Assembly: GCA_900299345.1 (NCBI GenBank)
Contig: OMJM01000049.1
Location: 1-34,773 of the forward strand
Length of the DNA: 34,773 bases
Reading direction: 5' to 3'
From: a bacterium
Lineage (GTDB): Bacteria > Fibrobacterota > Fibrobacteria > UBA11236
A model generated the notes under the pieces. It saw only the letters and a program-made list of their open reading frames with translations, ran no database searches and was not told where the DNA came from. The position numbers and the translations under genes were made by a program. This document shows, one piece after another, positions 1-7,655 of this stretch (position 1 is its first letter; each line of letters begins with the position of its first letter).

Positions 1-1159
1 CATCCCGGTACTCCAGCAGCACTTGTTGCAGCGCTTCCTCCGGAACCGGGGTCAGGACGCTCTGGCCGTGGCGATGCGGTTGGCCGATGGCCTGCATGAG
101 AATGAACGCCAGGCCCTTATCGCGCTTCTTGTTGTCGCGCTGCGCGCTCTGCAGGATCTGGCCCACCGAGATGTCGGCCGGAATGCCGGGGATCTCCGGA
201 ATCCGGTTCAGCAAAGACATCTGCTTCTTGTACTCCGCATCCGGGAGAATGCCGAGAATGTTCGCCAGACGTCCGGCCACCTTCATGCCGTGATACACGG
301 CCTCACCGTGCAACACACGGCCCTGCGAAAGAAATTCCACCGCGTGGCCGACAGTGTGGCCGTATTCCAGCACCAACCCGAATCCGCGTTCGGTGGGATC
401 CTGTTTCGCAATCTCGAACTTCTGTTCCAGCGAATAGCGCAACAACTGGCGCAGCTTGGCCGCGGAAAGTGGATTGCCCTCCGCGAAATAGGCCATCGCC
501 GTTTCGAAATGCGCGCCGCCGAGAAGAATGGCGTTCTTGCAATACTCCACCAGCGAAGCGCGCAACTGGCGCGGGGATTCGGTGGCGTAGAAACGCGGAT
601 CAGCGAATGCTGCCGCCGGAACAGTGAACACACCCAAACGGTTTTTTCCGCTGGCGAAATTGATGCCCTGCTTGTTGGACACAATGACGTCGCTCTGTGC
701 CATCAAAGTGGTCGGAACATGCACGAAGCGGATACCGCGGTACATCAGGCTGGCGGCTAGACCGCCGAGGTTAAGCACCACGCCGCCGCCGAAATTCACC
801 ACCACTGAGGATTTGGTCGCACCGCGTTCGAACAGTTCCTTGCAGAGGATTTCCAGATTGGCAAGTTTTTTCTCGTTCTCACCTTCCGGAATCAACACGA
901 CTTCCGGGTCGAAGCGATTTGCCAAGACCTGAATCAGGAAGGCGCCGTAAAGATCAAAGACATGAGGATCGGAAACGACAAAAACCTTGTCCGGGGAAAG
1001 CTCCTGCAACAGACCCGGAAGCAGTTCCAACGCTCCATCACCGAAATGGATGGGCATATGCCCCGTAAGCGGGGAATTCCACGACTCCACGGCCATCAAG
1101 GTTTCGGCAGAGGAATGCGTTTTTGCGTCCGCGTTGGCCGCGGATTGGATGCGAACCAT
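1..1159 (-). CDS. eboD: EboD-like sugar phosphate cyclase (3-dehydroquinate synthase superfamily), 3' end cut by window edge
   Basis: The reverse strand encodes 386 residues up to the window edge, so only the extreme C-terminus is missing. It belongs to the NAD- and metal-dependent sugar phosphate cyclases (dehydroquinate synthase, 2-deoxy-scyllo-inosose synthase and relatives). The glycine-rich motif GGGVVLNLGG is at residues 124-133. The likely metal ligands are Glu205 (VEYCKN), His268 (EYGHTVGHA) and His284 (HGEAVYHG). A true AroB normally has an Asp where Asn130 sits, and a VDSSVGGKTGVN-type loop where this protein has SDVIVSNKQGIN (157-167). Both differences, and the C-terminal VLTPVPEE, resemble deoxy-inosose synthases and EboD rather than AroB. 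The ATG at 1159 is the only start before an upstream stop and has an AAGGTGG ribosome site about 10 bases upstream. It lies divergent from eboE, 105 bp apart, which is the main reason for the ebo assignment. The substrate and product are unknown. Confidence 0.82.
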   Translation of the reverse strand, partial: MVRIQSAANADAKTHSSAETLMAVESWNSPLTGHMPIHFGDGALELLPGLLQELSPDKVFVVSDPHVFDLYGAFLIQVLANRFDPEVVLIPEGENEKKLANLEILCKELFERGATKSSVVVNFGGGVVLNLGGLAASLMYRGIRFVHVPTTLMAQSDVIVSNKQGINFASGKNRLGVFTVPAAAFADPRFYATESPRQLRASLVEYCKNAILLGGAHFETAMAYFAEGNPLSAAKLRQLLRYSLEQKFEIAKQDPTERGFGLVLEYGHTVGHAVEFLSQGRVLHGEAVYHGMKVAGRLANILGILPDAEYKKQMSLLNRIPEIPGIPADISVGQILQSAQRDNKKRDKGLAFILMQAIGQPHRHGQSVLTPVPEEALQQVLLEYRD

Positions 1160-1264
1160 GTGGATAAACCACCTTTTAAAGTCAGGCGATGCCCGGTTTC
1201 TGGTTTAAAATACCCTTGAAACGACTTTTCGGGGCGTGAAAAATCGATTAGATCCTTATAAATC

Positions 1265-2425
1265 TTGCGAAAACAGGCACTTACATACTGCTCCAACGTC
1301 CATCCCTTGCAAAATCTGGCGGTTTGGAAGGAAAAAGTCCGTTACTTCGGTTCCGAGGTCGGCTCCCTGCTGGGCAAGAAACCCTTCCCGTTGGGACTTT
1401 GGTTCAATGAAGATGTGCTGAAGGAAATTCGGACCACAGGTATCGCCGGCCTCCACAAGGATTTGAATTCCTGGGGGGTCAACACTTTCACTTTGAATGC
1501 CTTTCCCCAAAGCGACTTTCACCAGCCCGTAGTCAAAAAGAAGGTCTACGTCCCTGACTGGACCGACCCGACACGTCTGAAATACACCCAACAATGTGCT
1601 GAGGTTTTGGCAGAATTACTGCCGGAAAATGGGTTTGGATCGATCTCCTCGTTGCCACTAGGTTGGCGCGAAGGTTGGACACAGCAACATTCGGAACAAG
1701 CCTCTGAAGCCTTGATCGAATTGGCGAAGTTTCTGAACGGGTTGCGGGAACGCACAGGCAAAACCATTGTGCTCGCCTTGGAACCTGAACCAGGTTGCGT
1801 ACTGGAGCGTACACCTCAAGTGTTGGAATTCTGGAACACGGTGTTACGACCCACCGCCGCGCGCGCGGGAGTTTCCGATCTCGCGGATGTTTATCTCGGC
1901 ATCTGCTACGACACCTGCCATCAGGCCGTGCAATTCGAAGAACCGGAAGTGGCTTTGGAAGCCTTACATCAAGCCGGAATTCCCATCCACAAAATGCAGC
2001 TCTCCAGCGCGCTGGAATTTCCCGCCAACACGGCGAAAGCCTTGCGCGAACAATTCGTGGAACCGAAATTCCTGCATCAAACCCGCATCAAGACGCTACA
2101 GAGTGTGATGGATTTCGACGATCTACCGCAAGCACTCGCAGCGGACGCAAATTTGCTCCAGTTTACTTGGCGTACGCACTACCATGTTCCGGTGCATGCG
2201 GAATCTTTGCTCAACAGCGCCGTCCGCACCACGCGCGACGACATGCTGCGTGCGTTACGTTATGCACTGAAGCACGATCTGTGCGGGCACTTCGAAGTGG
2301 AAACCTACACGTGGAGCGTGCTGCCCGAATCCCATCGTCCTCATTCGGACGTGGAACTGGCGGGATGTCTGGCAAAAGAATTGGATTTTATCCGGCACGA
2401 AATGCCAGGAGTTTTTAATGGCTGA
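1265..2425 (+). CDS. eboE: EboE, TIM-barrel metabolite-traffic protein (xylose-isomerase-like)
   Basis: This 386-residue protein matches the EboE family: a sugar-isomerase/endonuclease IV-like TIM barrel found almost only in ebo clusters. The N-terminal LTYCSNVHP is the family hallmark. Other barrel-type motifs are LALEPEPGC near residues 172-180, GICYDTCHQAVQFEEP (probable metal-binding strand ends), and HYHVPVH and FEVETYTW in the C-terminal third. It has no signal peptide, so it is probably cytoplasmic. The start must be TTG at 1265, because a stop codon (1259-1261) lies one codon upstream and the conserved YCSN motif begins only nine residues in. No convincing ribosome site is visible. 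It overlaps eboF by 8 bases, so translation of the two is likely coupled. Known biology: the ebo operon is required to move the scytonemin precursor to the periplasm in cyanobacteria. The reaction of EboE itself has not been defined. Confidence 0.88.
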   Translation: MRKQALTYCSNVHPLQNLAVWKEKVRYFGSEVGSLLGKKPFPLGLWFNEDVLKEIRTTGIAGLHKDLNSWGVNTFTLNAFPQSDFHQPVVKKKVYVPDWTDPTRLKYTQQCAEVLAELLPENGFGSISSLPLGWREGWTQQHSEQASEALIELAKFLNGLRERTGKTIVLALEPEPGCVLERTPQVLEFWNTVLRPTAARAGVSDLADVYLGICYDTCHQAVQFEEPEVALEALHQAGIPIHKMQLSSALEFPANTAKALREQFVEPKFLHQTRIKTLQSVMDFDDLPQALAADANLLQFTWRTHYHVPVHAESLLNSAVRTTRDDMLRALRYALKHDLCGHFEVETYTWSVLPESHRPHSDVELAGCLAKELDFIRHEMPGVFNG

Positions 2426-3794
2426 ACTGCAACCCACCGTCGTACTGAACATCGTCGGTCTTACACCGTCGCTGATCGGCGAGCACACTCCCAAGCTCAA
2501 AGCCTTCCGCAACCGCAATGCCTGTGCGCGATTGCAGGAACCGTTTCCAGCCGTGACGTGCACGAGTCAGGCCACCATGCTCACGGGGAAGCTCCCACAA
2601 GAACACGGCATCGTGGGCAACGGTTGGTACTTCAAGGATCTCGCCGAAGTCGGCTTTTGGAAACAAAGCAACTCACTGATTCAGGGTGAGAAGATTTACG
2701 ACACCCTGAAGAGCCGTCCCGGATTCACATGCGCCAAACTGTTCTGGTGGTACAACATGTATTCCGGGGCGGACTGGTCCGTGACGCCGCGACCGCATTA
2801 TCCTGCTGACGGCCGCAAGGTATTCGATGTTTACACGCATCCCATGGTTCTGCACGATCCGCTGGTAAAGGACTTGGGACCATTTCCCTTCCCCGCTTTC
2901 TGGGGCCCGATGGCAGGCATCGGCTCTTCGGAATGGATTGCTGCCTGCGCCAAGTGGACGCACGAGAATAAGCATCCGACGCTTTCGCTGGTGTACCTTC
3001 CGCATCTCGATTATTGTCTCCAAAAATTCGGACCCGGTGCGCCGGAAATTCCCGCGGAGCTGCAACGCATTGACACTGTGGCTGGAGACTTGATCGAATA
3101 CTTCGAGAAGCAGAACGTCAAAGTGCTGGTGGTGTCGGAATATGGAATCACGAAAGTCTCACGGCATACCGATCCGAACCGCATTTTGCGTCGGGCCGGA
3201 TTGCTCGAAGTGCGGCCCAGCGTGACGTGGGAATTATTGGACGCCGGAGCAAGCCGCGCCTTCGCGGTCTCGGATCACCAGATTTGCCACATCTACGTGC
3301 ATGACAAATCCAAATTGAATCAGGTCGTCTCGTTGTTCGAAAAGGAACCGGGCACCCGCCAGGTGATTCACGGCGAGGAACGCAAAAAGTACGGACTCGA
3401 TCACGATCGGGCCGGCGATGTGATTCTGATGGCCGAACCGGACAACTGGTACACCTACTATTTCTGGGAAGACGACAAACTCGCGCCCGATTTCGCGCGA
3501 TGCGTGGAAATCCATCGCAAGCCAGGTTACGATCCCGTGGAACTGTTCATGGATCCCAAGAATCCTTTCGTCAAGGGCAAGGCGGCGATGGCCTTGCTCA
3601 AGAAGAAGCTGGGATTCCGTTATTACATGGATGTGATTCCACTCGATGCATCTCTCATCAAAGGTTCACACGGAACTCCTGCCGACGATCCGGCCGAAGC
3701 TCCGTTGTTGATCTGCGACGCATCTTTGGTCAATGCGACCTCGATGCCGATGACTGCGGTGCGCGATGTGATTGCCAGAGCTGTGACCGGATAA
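2418..3794 (+). CDS. eboF: EboF, alkaline-phosphatase-superfamily (nucleotide pyrophosphatase/phosphodiesterase-like) protein
   Basis: This is a 458-residue member of the type I phosphodiesterase/nucleotide pyrophosphatase branch of the alkaline phosphatase superfamily. The nucleophile region is PAVTCTSQATMLTG (residues 44-57, probable Thr47), followed by the typical PQEHGIVGNGW. Later metal-ligand regions are YLPHLDY, VVSEYGITKVSRH and KGSHGTPADD. The residue corresponding to the first metal-binding Asp of many relatives is Asn11 in VVLNIVGLTP, a change worth checking. No signal peptide is visible. Its ATG lies inside the end of eboE (8-base overlap), and it ends 5 bases before rnhA. Position directly after eboE in an ebo cluster supports EboF. 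Its substrate is not known, though a phosphoester or pyrophosphate on a carrier or metabolite would fit the family. Confidence 0.82.
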   Translation: MAELQPTVVLNIVGLTPSLIGEHTPKLKAFRNRNACARLQEPFPAVTCTSQATMLTGKLPQEHGIVGNGWYFKDLAEVGFWKQSNSLIQGEKIYDTLKSRPGFTCAKLFWWYNMYSGADWSVTPRPHYPADGRKVFDVYTHPMVLHDPLVKDLGPFPFPAFWGPMAGIGSSEWIAACAKWTHENKHPTLSLVYLPHLDYCLQKFGPGAPEIPAELQRIDTVAGDLIEYFEKQNVKVLVVSEYGITKVSRHTDPNRILRRAGLLEVRPSVTWELLDAGASRAFAVSDHQICHIYVHDKSKLNQVVSLFEKEPGTRQVIHGEERKKYGLDHDRAGDVILMAEPDNWYTYYFWEDDKLAPDFARCVEIHRKPGYDPVELFMDPKNPFVKGKAAMALLKKKLGFRYYMDVIPLDASLIKGSHGTPADDPAEAPLLICDASLVNATSMPMTAVRDVIARAVTG

Positions 3795-3799
3795 AACCC

Positions 3800-4285
3800 A
3801 TGCCTGCCACGTTCGAAAAAAAGATCGAAGCCTGGGCGGACGGATGCTGCCTCGGCAATCCCGGCCCTGGCGGCTACGGCGTAGTGCTGCTGCACGACGG
3901 CCATCGCAAGGAATTGAAGGGCGGGTTCAAGCACACCACCAACAACCGTATGGAAATCCTCGCGGCCATTAAGACGTTGGAAGCTCTGAAGGAAAAATGC
4001 CACGTCGTGCTGCACTCCGATTCACAGTACGTGGTCAAGGCCATGAACGAGGGTTGGGCCGAGAAGTGGAAATCGCGCGGCTGGAAAACCCAGGGCAACC
4101 AACCAGCCATGAATCCCGACCTCTGGCAACGCCTGCTGCGATTGCGGCTGGACCACAAGGTTGAATTCAAGTGGGTCAAGGGCCATAGCGGCGTACCGGA
4201 GAATGAACGCGCTGATGAACTGGCCAAAGAGGCCGCGCAAGGCGCGGATCTTGAAGAGGACGCAGGTTACCTTTTACCCCGATGA
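3800..4285 (+). CDS. rnhA: Ribonuclease HI
   Basis: A 161-residue ribonuclease HI, which cuts the RNA strand of RNA-DNA hybrids. All four acidic catalytic residues are visible: Asp14 (ADGCCLGNPGPGGYG), Glu52 (NNRMEILAAI), Asp74 (HSDSQYV) and Asp139 (ERADELA). The basic handle region (EKWKSRGWKT) and the KGHSG motif with the conserved His are also present. Length is typical for the bacterial enzyme. The frame stays open upstream to 3500, inside eboF, but the first 100 codons there match nothing. The ATG at 3800, just before the conserved core, is the sensible start. It sits 5 bases after eboF and its last bases overlap the next start (ATGA), so it appears co-transcribed with the ebo genes. Confidence 0.95.
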   Translation: MPATFEKKIEAWADGCCLGNPGPGGYGVVLLHDGHRKELKGGFKHTTNNRMEILAAIKTLEALKEKCHVVLHSDSQYVVKAMNEGWAEKWKSRGWKTQGNQPAMNPDLWQRLLRLRLDHKVEFKWVKGHSGVPENERADELAKEAAQGADLEEDAGYLLPR

Positions 4286-4965
4286 CGCAACGCAGCTATA
4301 AATACTACGACCTCGTCATGGCTTCGTTCGTGACGGTGTTGCTGTGCGCCAACGTGATCGGCGCCGCCAAACCCGCGCACATCGGCTCCTTCACCTTTGG
4401 AGCCGGAGTGCTGTTCTTCCCCATCAGCTACATCTTCGGTGATGTGCTGACCGAGGTATACGGCTATGCCCGCGCACGCAAAGTCGTATGGGCCGGATTC
4501 GCCGCCATGATCTTCGCCTCCATCATGAGCACGGTGATCGTGAAACTTCCCCCGGCGCCGGGATGGCCGCACCAAGCGGCGTATGAAACCGTGTTCGGCA
4601 GCACGCCGCGCATCGTGCTGGCCTCCATCGGCGCGTTCTTCTGCGGCGAGTTCGCCAACTCCTTTGTGCTGGCCAAGATGAAAATCCTGACGAGCGGAAA
4701 ATTTCTCTGGGTGCGTACCATCGGTTCCACCATTGTGGGCGAAGCCGTGGACTCCCTCATCTTCTACCCGCTCGCGTTCTACGGCGCATGGGGCAACAAC
4801 TCGCTGGTGCTGCAGGTCATGGTGACCAACTACCTCCTCAAGACCGGATGGGAAGTTGTGGTCACACCGTTCACCTACCTCGCGGTGAATTTCCTGAAAC
4901 GCGTGGAGCACGAAGACTACTACGACCGCGATACCGATTTCACGCCCTTCTCCCTGAAGACCTGA
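4282..4965 (+). CDS. yhhQ: Queuosine precursor transporter (YhhQ/DUF165 family)
   Basis: A 227-residue polytopic inner-membrane protein of the YhhQ family, which imports queuosine precursors (preQ0/preQ1 or queuine). Family features are the N-terminal helix with VLLCANVIGAAK, then FGAGVLFFPISYIFGDVLTEVYGY (core motif, about residues 40-62), and IGSTIVGEAVDSLIFYPLAFYG (about 153-174) with the conserved GE..DS polar residues inside a membrane helix. About six hydrophobic segments are visible and the tail is charged and cytoplasmic. Start and rnhA stop share ATGA. rlmN follows after 3 bases, so the genes are probably translated in sequence. No queuosine biosynthesis gene is present in the window. 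The link with RlmN is only that both serve RNA modification. Confidence 0.92.
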   Translation: MTQRSYKYYDLVMASFVTVLLCANVIGAAKPAHIGSFTFGAGVLFFPISYIFGDVLTEVYGYARARKVVWAGFAAMIFASIMSTVIVKLPPAPGWPHQAAYETVFGSTPRIVLASIGAFFCGEFANSFVLAKMKILTSGKFLWVRTIGSTIVGEAVDSLIFYPLAFYGAWGNNSLVLQVMVTNYLLKTGWEVVVTPFTYLAVNFLKRVEHEDYYDRDTDFTPFSLKT

Positions 4966-4968
4966 TCC

Positions 4969-6054
4969 ATGGACATCCTCGGTCTTCCCCGCGACGTACT
5001 CCGCCGCGAGTTTGCTGCCTTGCACAACCGGCCCGGCAAAGGTGCGTATCACGCCGACGCCGTGTTCCAGACCTTGTACCGCAAAGGAATTTTCGATCCT
5101 GAAACGATGGAAGAGTTTACGGACAATCCTGCGCTGGCACAAACGGCCAAGCAGCACCTCCGTTTCAACCTTCCCACGCTGGCCGGAAAGAAGATCGATG
5201 GTGACACCTACAAGTTCCTTCTGAAACTGGATGACGGTCTGGAGAGCGAGAGCGTGGTCATTCCCATGCGCAAGTACAAGACGCTGTGCGTGTCTTCGCA
5301 AGTGGGTTGCAAGATGGGGTGCCGTTTCTGCGAGACCGCGCGCATGGGATTCGTCCGGCATCTCACGGCAAGTGAAATTGTCGCACAAGTCATGGTCGCA
5401 CGGCACGTGCTCGGTGAACCCGTCGAGAACATCGTCTTCATGGGCATGGGCGAACCGCTGGATAATTTCGATCACGTGGTGAATGCCATCCGCATCCTAT
5501 CCGATGGCAGTGGCCTTGCGATTCCCAGTCGTTCGATCACAGTGTCCACAGTGGGACACGTTCCTGCGATTCTGAAACTGGCGGAACTCCGGAGGAATGA
5601 ACCGCACGAATGGGGACGATTGCGCCTGGCCGTTTCGCTCAACGCACCGGATGATGAAATCCGCGAAGCCATCATGCCCGTGAACGGGCAATGGTCCATG
5701 GCGGAATTGAAAGACGCTCTGCAACAATGGCCGCTGACGCATCCCGACGATTTCATTTTCACGGAGTACGTGCTACTGCACGGCATCAATGACGGACCCG
5801 AACACGCGCATATGCTGGCAGACTATCTGCGTGGGCTCAACGCCTGTGTGAACCTGATTCCCTACAATCCGGGATTGGACGGAACGTACGCGCGACCGAA
5901 CTCGGATCAGGTGAAAACTTTTTTCCATATATTGCAGGACGCGGGGCAGCGCTGCCGTATTCGGGGTACCAAGGGCGACAATGCCATGGCGGCCTGCGGA
6001 CAACTGGGTAATCGTACCTTGGGAAGAAAACGACCCGCTTTGGAGACGGTATGA
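4969..6054 (+). CDS. rlmN: RlmN-family radical SAM rRNA/tRNA adenine C2 methyltransferase
   Basis: A 361-residue radical SAM methyltransferase of the RlmN/Cfr family, which methylates adenosine (A2503 of 23S rRNA, and in some species A37 of tRNAs). The 4Fe-4S cluster cysteines are Cys114, Cys118 and Cys121 in GCKMGCRFC. The GMGEPL motif for SAM binding lies near residue 160. The C-terminal Cys343 in MAACGQL is the cysteine that takes part in methyl transfer in this family. An N-terminal helical RNA-binding region fills about residues 1-90. Cfr, the C8-methylating resistance relative, cannot be fully excluded by eye, but chromosomal position in a housekeeping operon favours RlmN. The ATG lies 3 bases after the transporter stop, and the end overlaps ogt by 4 bases. 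Confidence 0.9.
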   Translation: MDILGLPRDVLRREFAALHNRPGKGAYHADAVFQTLYRKGIFDPETMEEFTDNPALAQTAKQHLRFNLPTLAGKKIDGDTYKFLLKLDDGLESESVVIPMRKYKTLCVSSQVGCKMGCRFCETARMGFVRHLTASEIVAQVMVARHVLGEPVENIVFMGMGEPLDNFDHVVNAIRILSDGSGLAIPSRSITVSTVGHVPAILKLAELRRNEPHEWGRLRLAVSLNAPDDEIREAIMPVNGQWSMAELKDALQQWPLTHPDDFIFTEYVLLHGINDGPEHAHMLADYLRGLNACVNLIPYNPGLDGTYARPNSDQVKTFFHILQDAGQRCRIRGTKGDNAMAACGQLGNRTLGRKRPALETV

Positions 6055-6512
6055 CACAAACAGCTTTGATCAATTCCCCGATCGGTTCATTGCGATTGAC
6101 TTCGGATGAAAAAGGTTTGACCTGGGTTGATTTTCTGAGATCGAAAAGAACAACGCCCTCCAAATACGCCGCATCGTTCCGTTTGCAGGAGAAGGCCTTG
6201 AAGGATTTTTTCACCAAGGGAAAATCCCTGCCGAAATTTTCGTTCGGTGACCGCGGCGGCACGGAGTTCCAGCGCAAGGTCTGGCGCGAGATTGAAAAAA
6301 TCCCACTGGGCAAAACGCGGACCTATGCGGACATCGCCAAGGCCATTGGCAAACCAGGCGCCTCACGCGCTGTGGGTTCGGCCTGCGGCGCCAATCCCAT
6401 CCCCCTCTTCGTTCCCTGCCATCGCGTGGTGGCATCGAACGGCGGACTGGGCGGATTCAGCGGCGGGTTGGATATCAAGAAGAAATTATTGCGCCTCGAA
6501 GGCGCGCTTTAG
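6051..6512 (+). CDS. ogt: Methylated-DNA-protein-cysteine S-methyltransferase (O6-alkylguanine repair)
   Basis: A 153-residue suicide DNA repair protein that takes alkyl groups from O6-alkylguanine onto its own cysteine. The active-site motif PCHRV is at residues 122-126 with Cys123 as acceptor. The helix-turn-helix region FQRKVWREIEKIPLGKTRTY with the arginine finger in SRAVGSACGANP precedes it, and the closing GLGGFSGG and KKKLLRLEG motifs follow. The N-terminal domain is short and divergent, as is common. It overlaps rlmN by 4 bases and ends the forward operon. The next gene is convergent, with only 10 bases between and no clear terminator. Confidence 0.93.
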   Translation: MTQTALINSPIGSLRLTSDEKGLTWVDFLRSKRTTPSKYAASFRLQEKALKDFFTKGKSLPKFSFGDRGGTEFQRKVWREIEKIPLGKTRTYADIAKAIGKPGASRAVGSACGANPIPLFVPCHRVVASNGGLGGFSGGLDIKKKLLRLEGAL

Positions 6513-6522
6513 TTCCCAAAAA

Positions 6523-7593
6523 CTATTTGTCCGTCGGCAGCGCGTTCTTGCGCCGACCGTCGGACTTCCACTCTGCGCCCTTCCATTCGAAGGGAATCAC
6601 ACCGTCGGGATTTATGCGGGAAGTTTTGGGCACAGTGAGAATTTGGGTCGCGTCGTTGATGTACACGGCGCTGTCCAGCACCACGCGGCGGTAGCGGTTG
6701 AAGTTGTCGTTCGCCGCCCACGCCATGCCGCGCAGCAACAGGATTCGGAACACCGGATCGCTGAAGGACGTCTGCAAATGGCCCATGATGAAACCGTACA
6801 CGCGTCCCGATTTTCCGGGCGGAGAATAGGTCCATAGTGCCGTGCGCGCAGCGGTCTGACTTTGGAACGTTTCGTTGCTGGTGGCCAGCACGTTGACGCT
6901 GTCCGGATGGCCGAACAATGGGAAATACATCTCGTCGTCGAACTGCAAGGTGTCAGGCAGGCCCGCGAGAATGGGGCTGTTGGTCTGCTTCCTGAAACTC
7001 AAGCTAAGATGTCCCTCGCGGTAGGTCGTGGTGGTGGCCGTGGTGCTTCCAGCCTTCCACGCGATTCCGGTCCGATCGGCCCACTGATCCTGATACATCT
7101 GGTGCGGGTAATTCCCCGGATGCATGGTGACGAGCCCTTTGCCACGCGCCAGAAAAGCGTCCATCTGCGCAAACTTGTTGGCATCCACGACGATGGGTGA
7201 CGTTTGTCCAGCCAAGGGTGTGCAGGTGGTACCCGTGTTGCTCTGGCAATTATGCGTCCGCAGATACATGACCACGAGATCCGCCGCCTGCCATTGCGCT
7301 TCAGTGGGCCAGTAATAGGCAAGGGAAACCGTGGTGTTGTGCATCTTCGCAAGCAAGGGCTGCCAACCCCTCGCAAACTTTTCGTATTCGTGCTGACCCG
7401 TGGCGTGATCGTGTTCACCCCACACTAGCACGATGTTCAGCGGCGTAAACGGACCAGCCGTGTCTGCAGGATTGGTTACTGCACCGAGAATGCTTTGAAC
7501 CTGGCTCCAACGATGGGTTTGTGAAAACGCCAAGCCGATGCACAAGGCTTGTGCGAGCAAAATCGTGGACGAATGTCTGAATCGCTTTGTCAT
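6523..7593 (-). CDS. Secreted ThuA-like (glutamine amidotransferase-fold) protein
   Basis: A 356-residue protein with an N-terminal signal peptide (MTKRFRH then a hydrophobic stretch ending near AFSQ, about residue 25). The remainder matches the ThuA-like family, which has a class I glutamine-amidotransferase fold and is often linked to sugar metabolism. Supporting segments are LNIVLVWGEHDH (about 52-63), AADLVVMYLRTHN, GKGLVTMHPGNYPHQM, a YREGHLSLSFRKQTNSPILAGLP strand-helix block and FDDEMYFPLFG (about 218-228). The enzymatic function of most ThuA proteins is unknown and no catalytic triad can be named here. The C-terminus is lysine- and arginine-rich (KSDGRRKNALPTDK) and shows no clear T9SS tail, unlike the second ThuA protein in this window. 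It is a stand-alone gene converging on ogt. Confidence 0.75.
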   Translation of the reverse strand: MTKRFRHSSTILLAQALCIGLAFSQTHRWSQVQSILGAVTNPADTAGPFTPLNIVLVWGEHDHATGQHEYEKFARGWQPLLAKMHNTTVSLAYYWPTEAQWQAADLVVMYLRTHNCQSNTGTTCTPLAGQTSPIVVDANKFAQMDAFLARGKGLVTMHPGNYPHQMYQDQWADRTGIAWKAGSTTATTTTYREGHLSLSFRKQTNSPILAGLPDTLQFDDEMYFPLFGHPDSVNVLATSNETFQSQTAARTALWTYSPPGKSGRVYGFIMGHLQTSFSDPVFRILLLRGMAWAANDNFNRYRRVVLDSAVYINDATQILTVPKTSRINPDGVIPFEWKGAEWKSDGRRKNALPTDK

Positions 7594-7655
7594 GCGAGGA
7601 TTCCTATTGGTAGGAAATATACCGCGCCCGCGCTTCCAAGACTACCGGTCTTTTT

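Noticed and set aside
1-1159. aroB (shikimate pathway 3-dehydroquinate synthase)
   Set aside because: Signature residues differ from AroB and the gene sits beside eboE and eboF, so the EboD-type cyclase call fits better.
1160-1264. Divergent eboD/eboE promoter
   Set aside because: A TTGAAA is present at 1216-1221 but no -10 element lies at a suitable distance, so no promoter is claimed.
3500-3799. Upstream extension of the rnhA frame (100 codons)
   Set aside because: It lies within eboF and shows no family similarity, and the conserved RNase H core begins just after the ATG at 3800.
4267-5475. 402-codon open frame on the reverse strand
   Set aside because: It is antisense to the transporter and rlmN genes, has a His/Glu/Gly-rich composition typical of a shadow frame, and has no recognisable domain.
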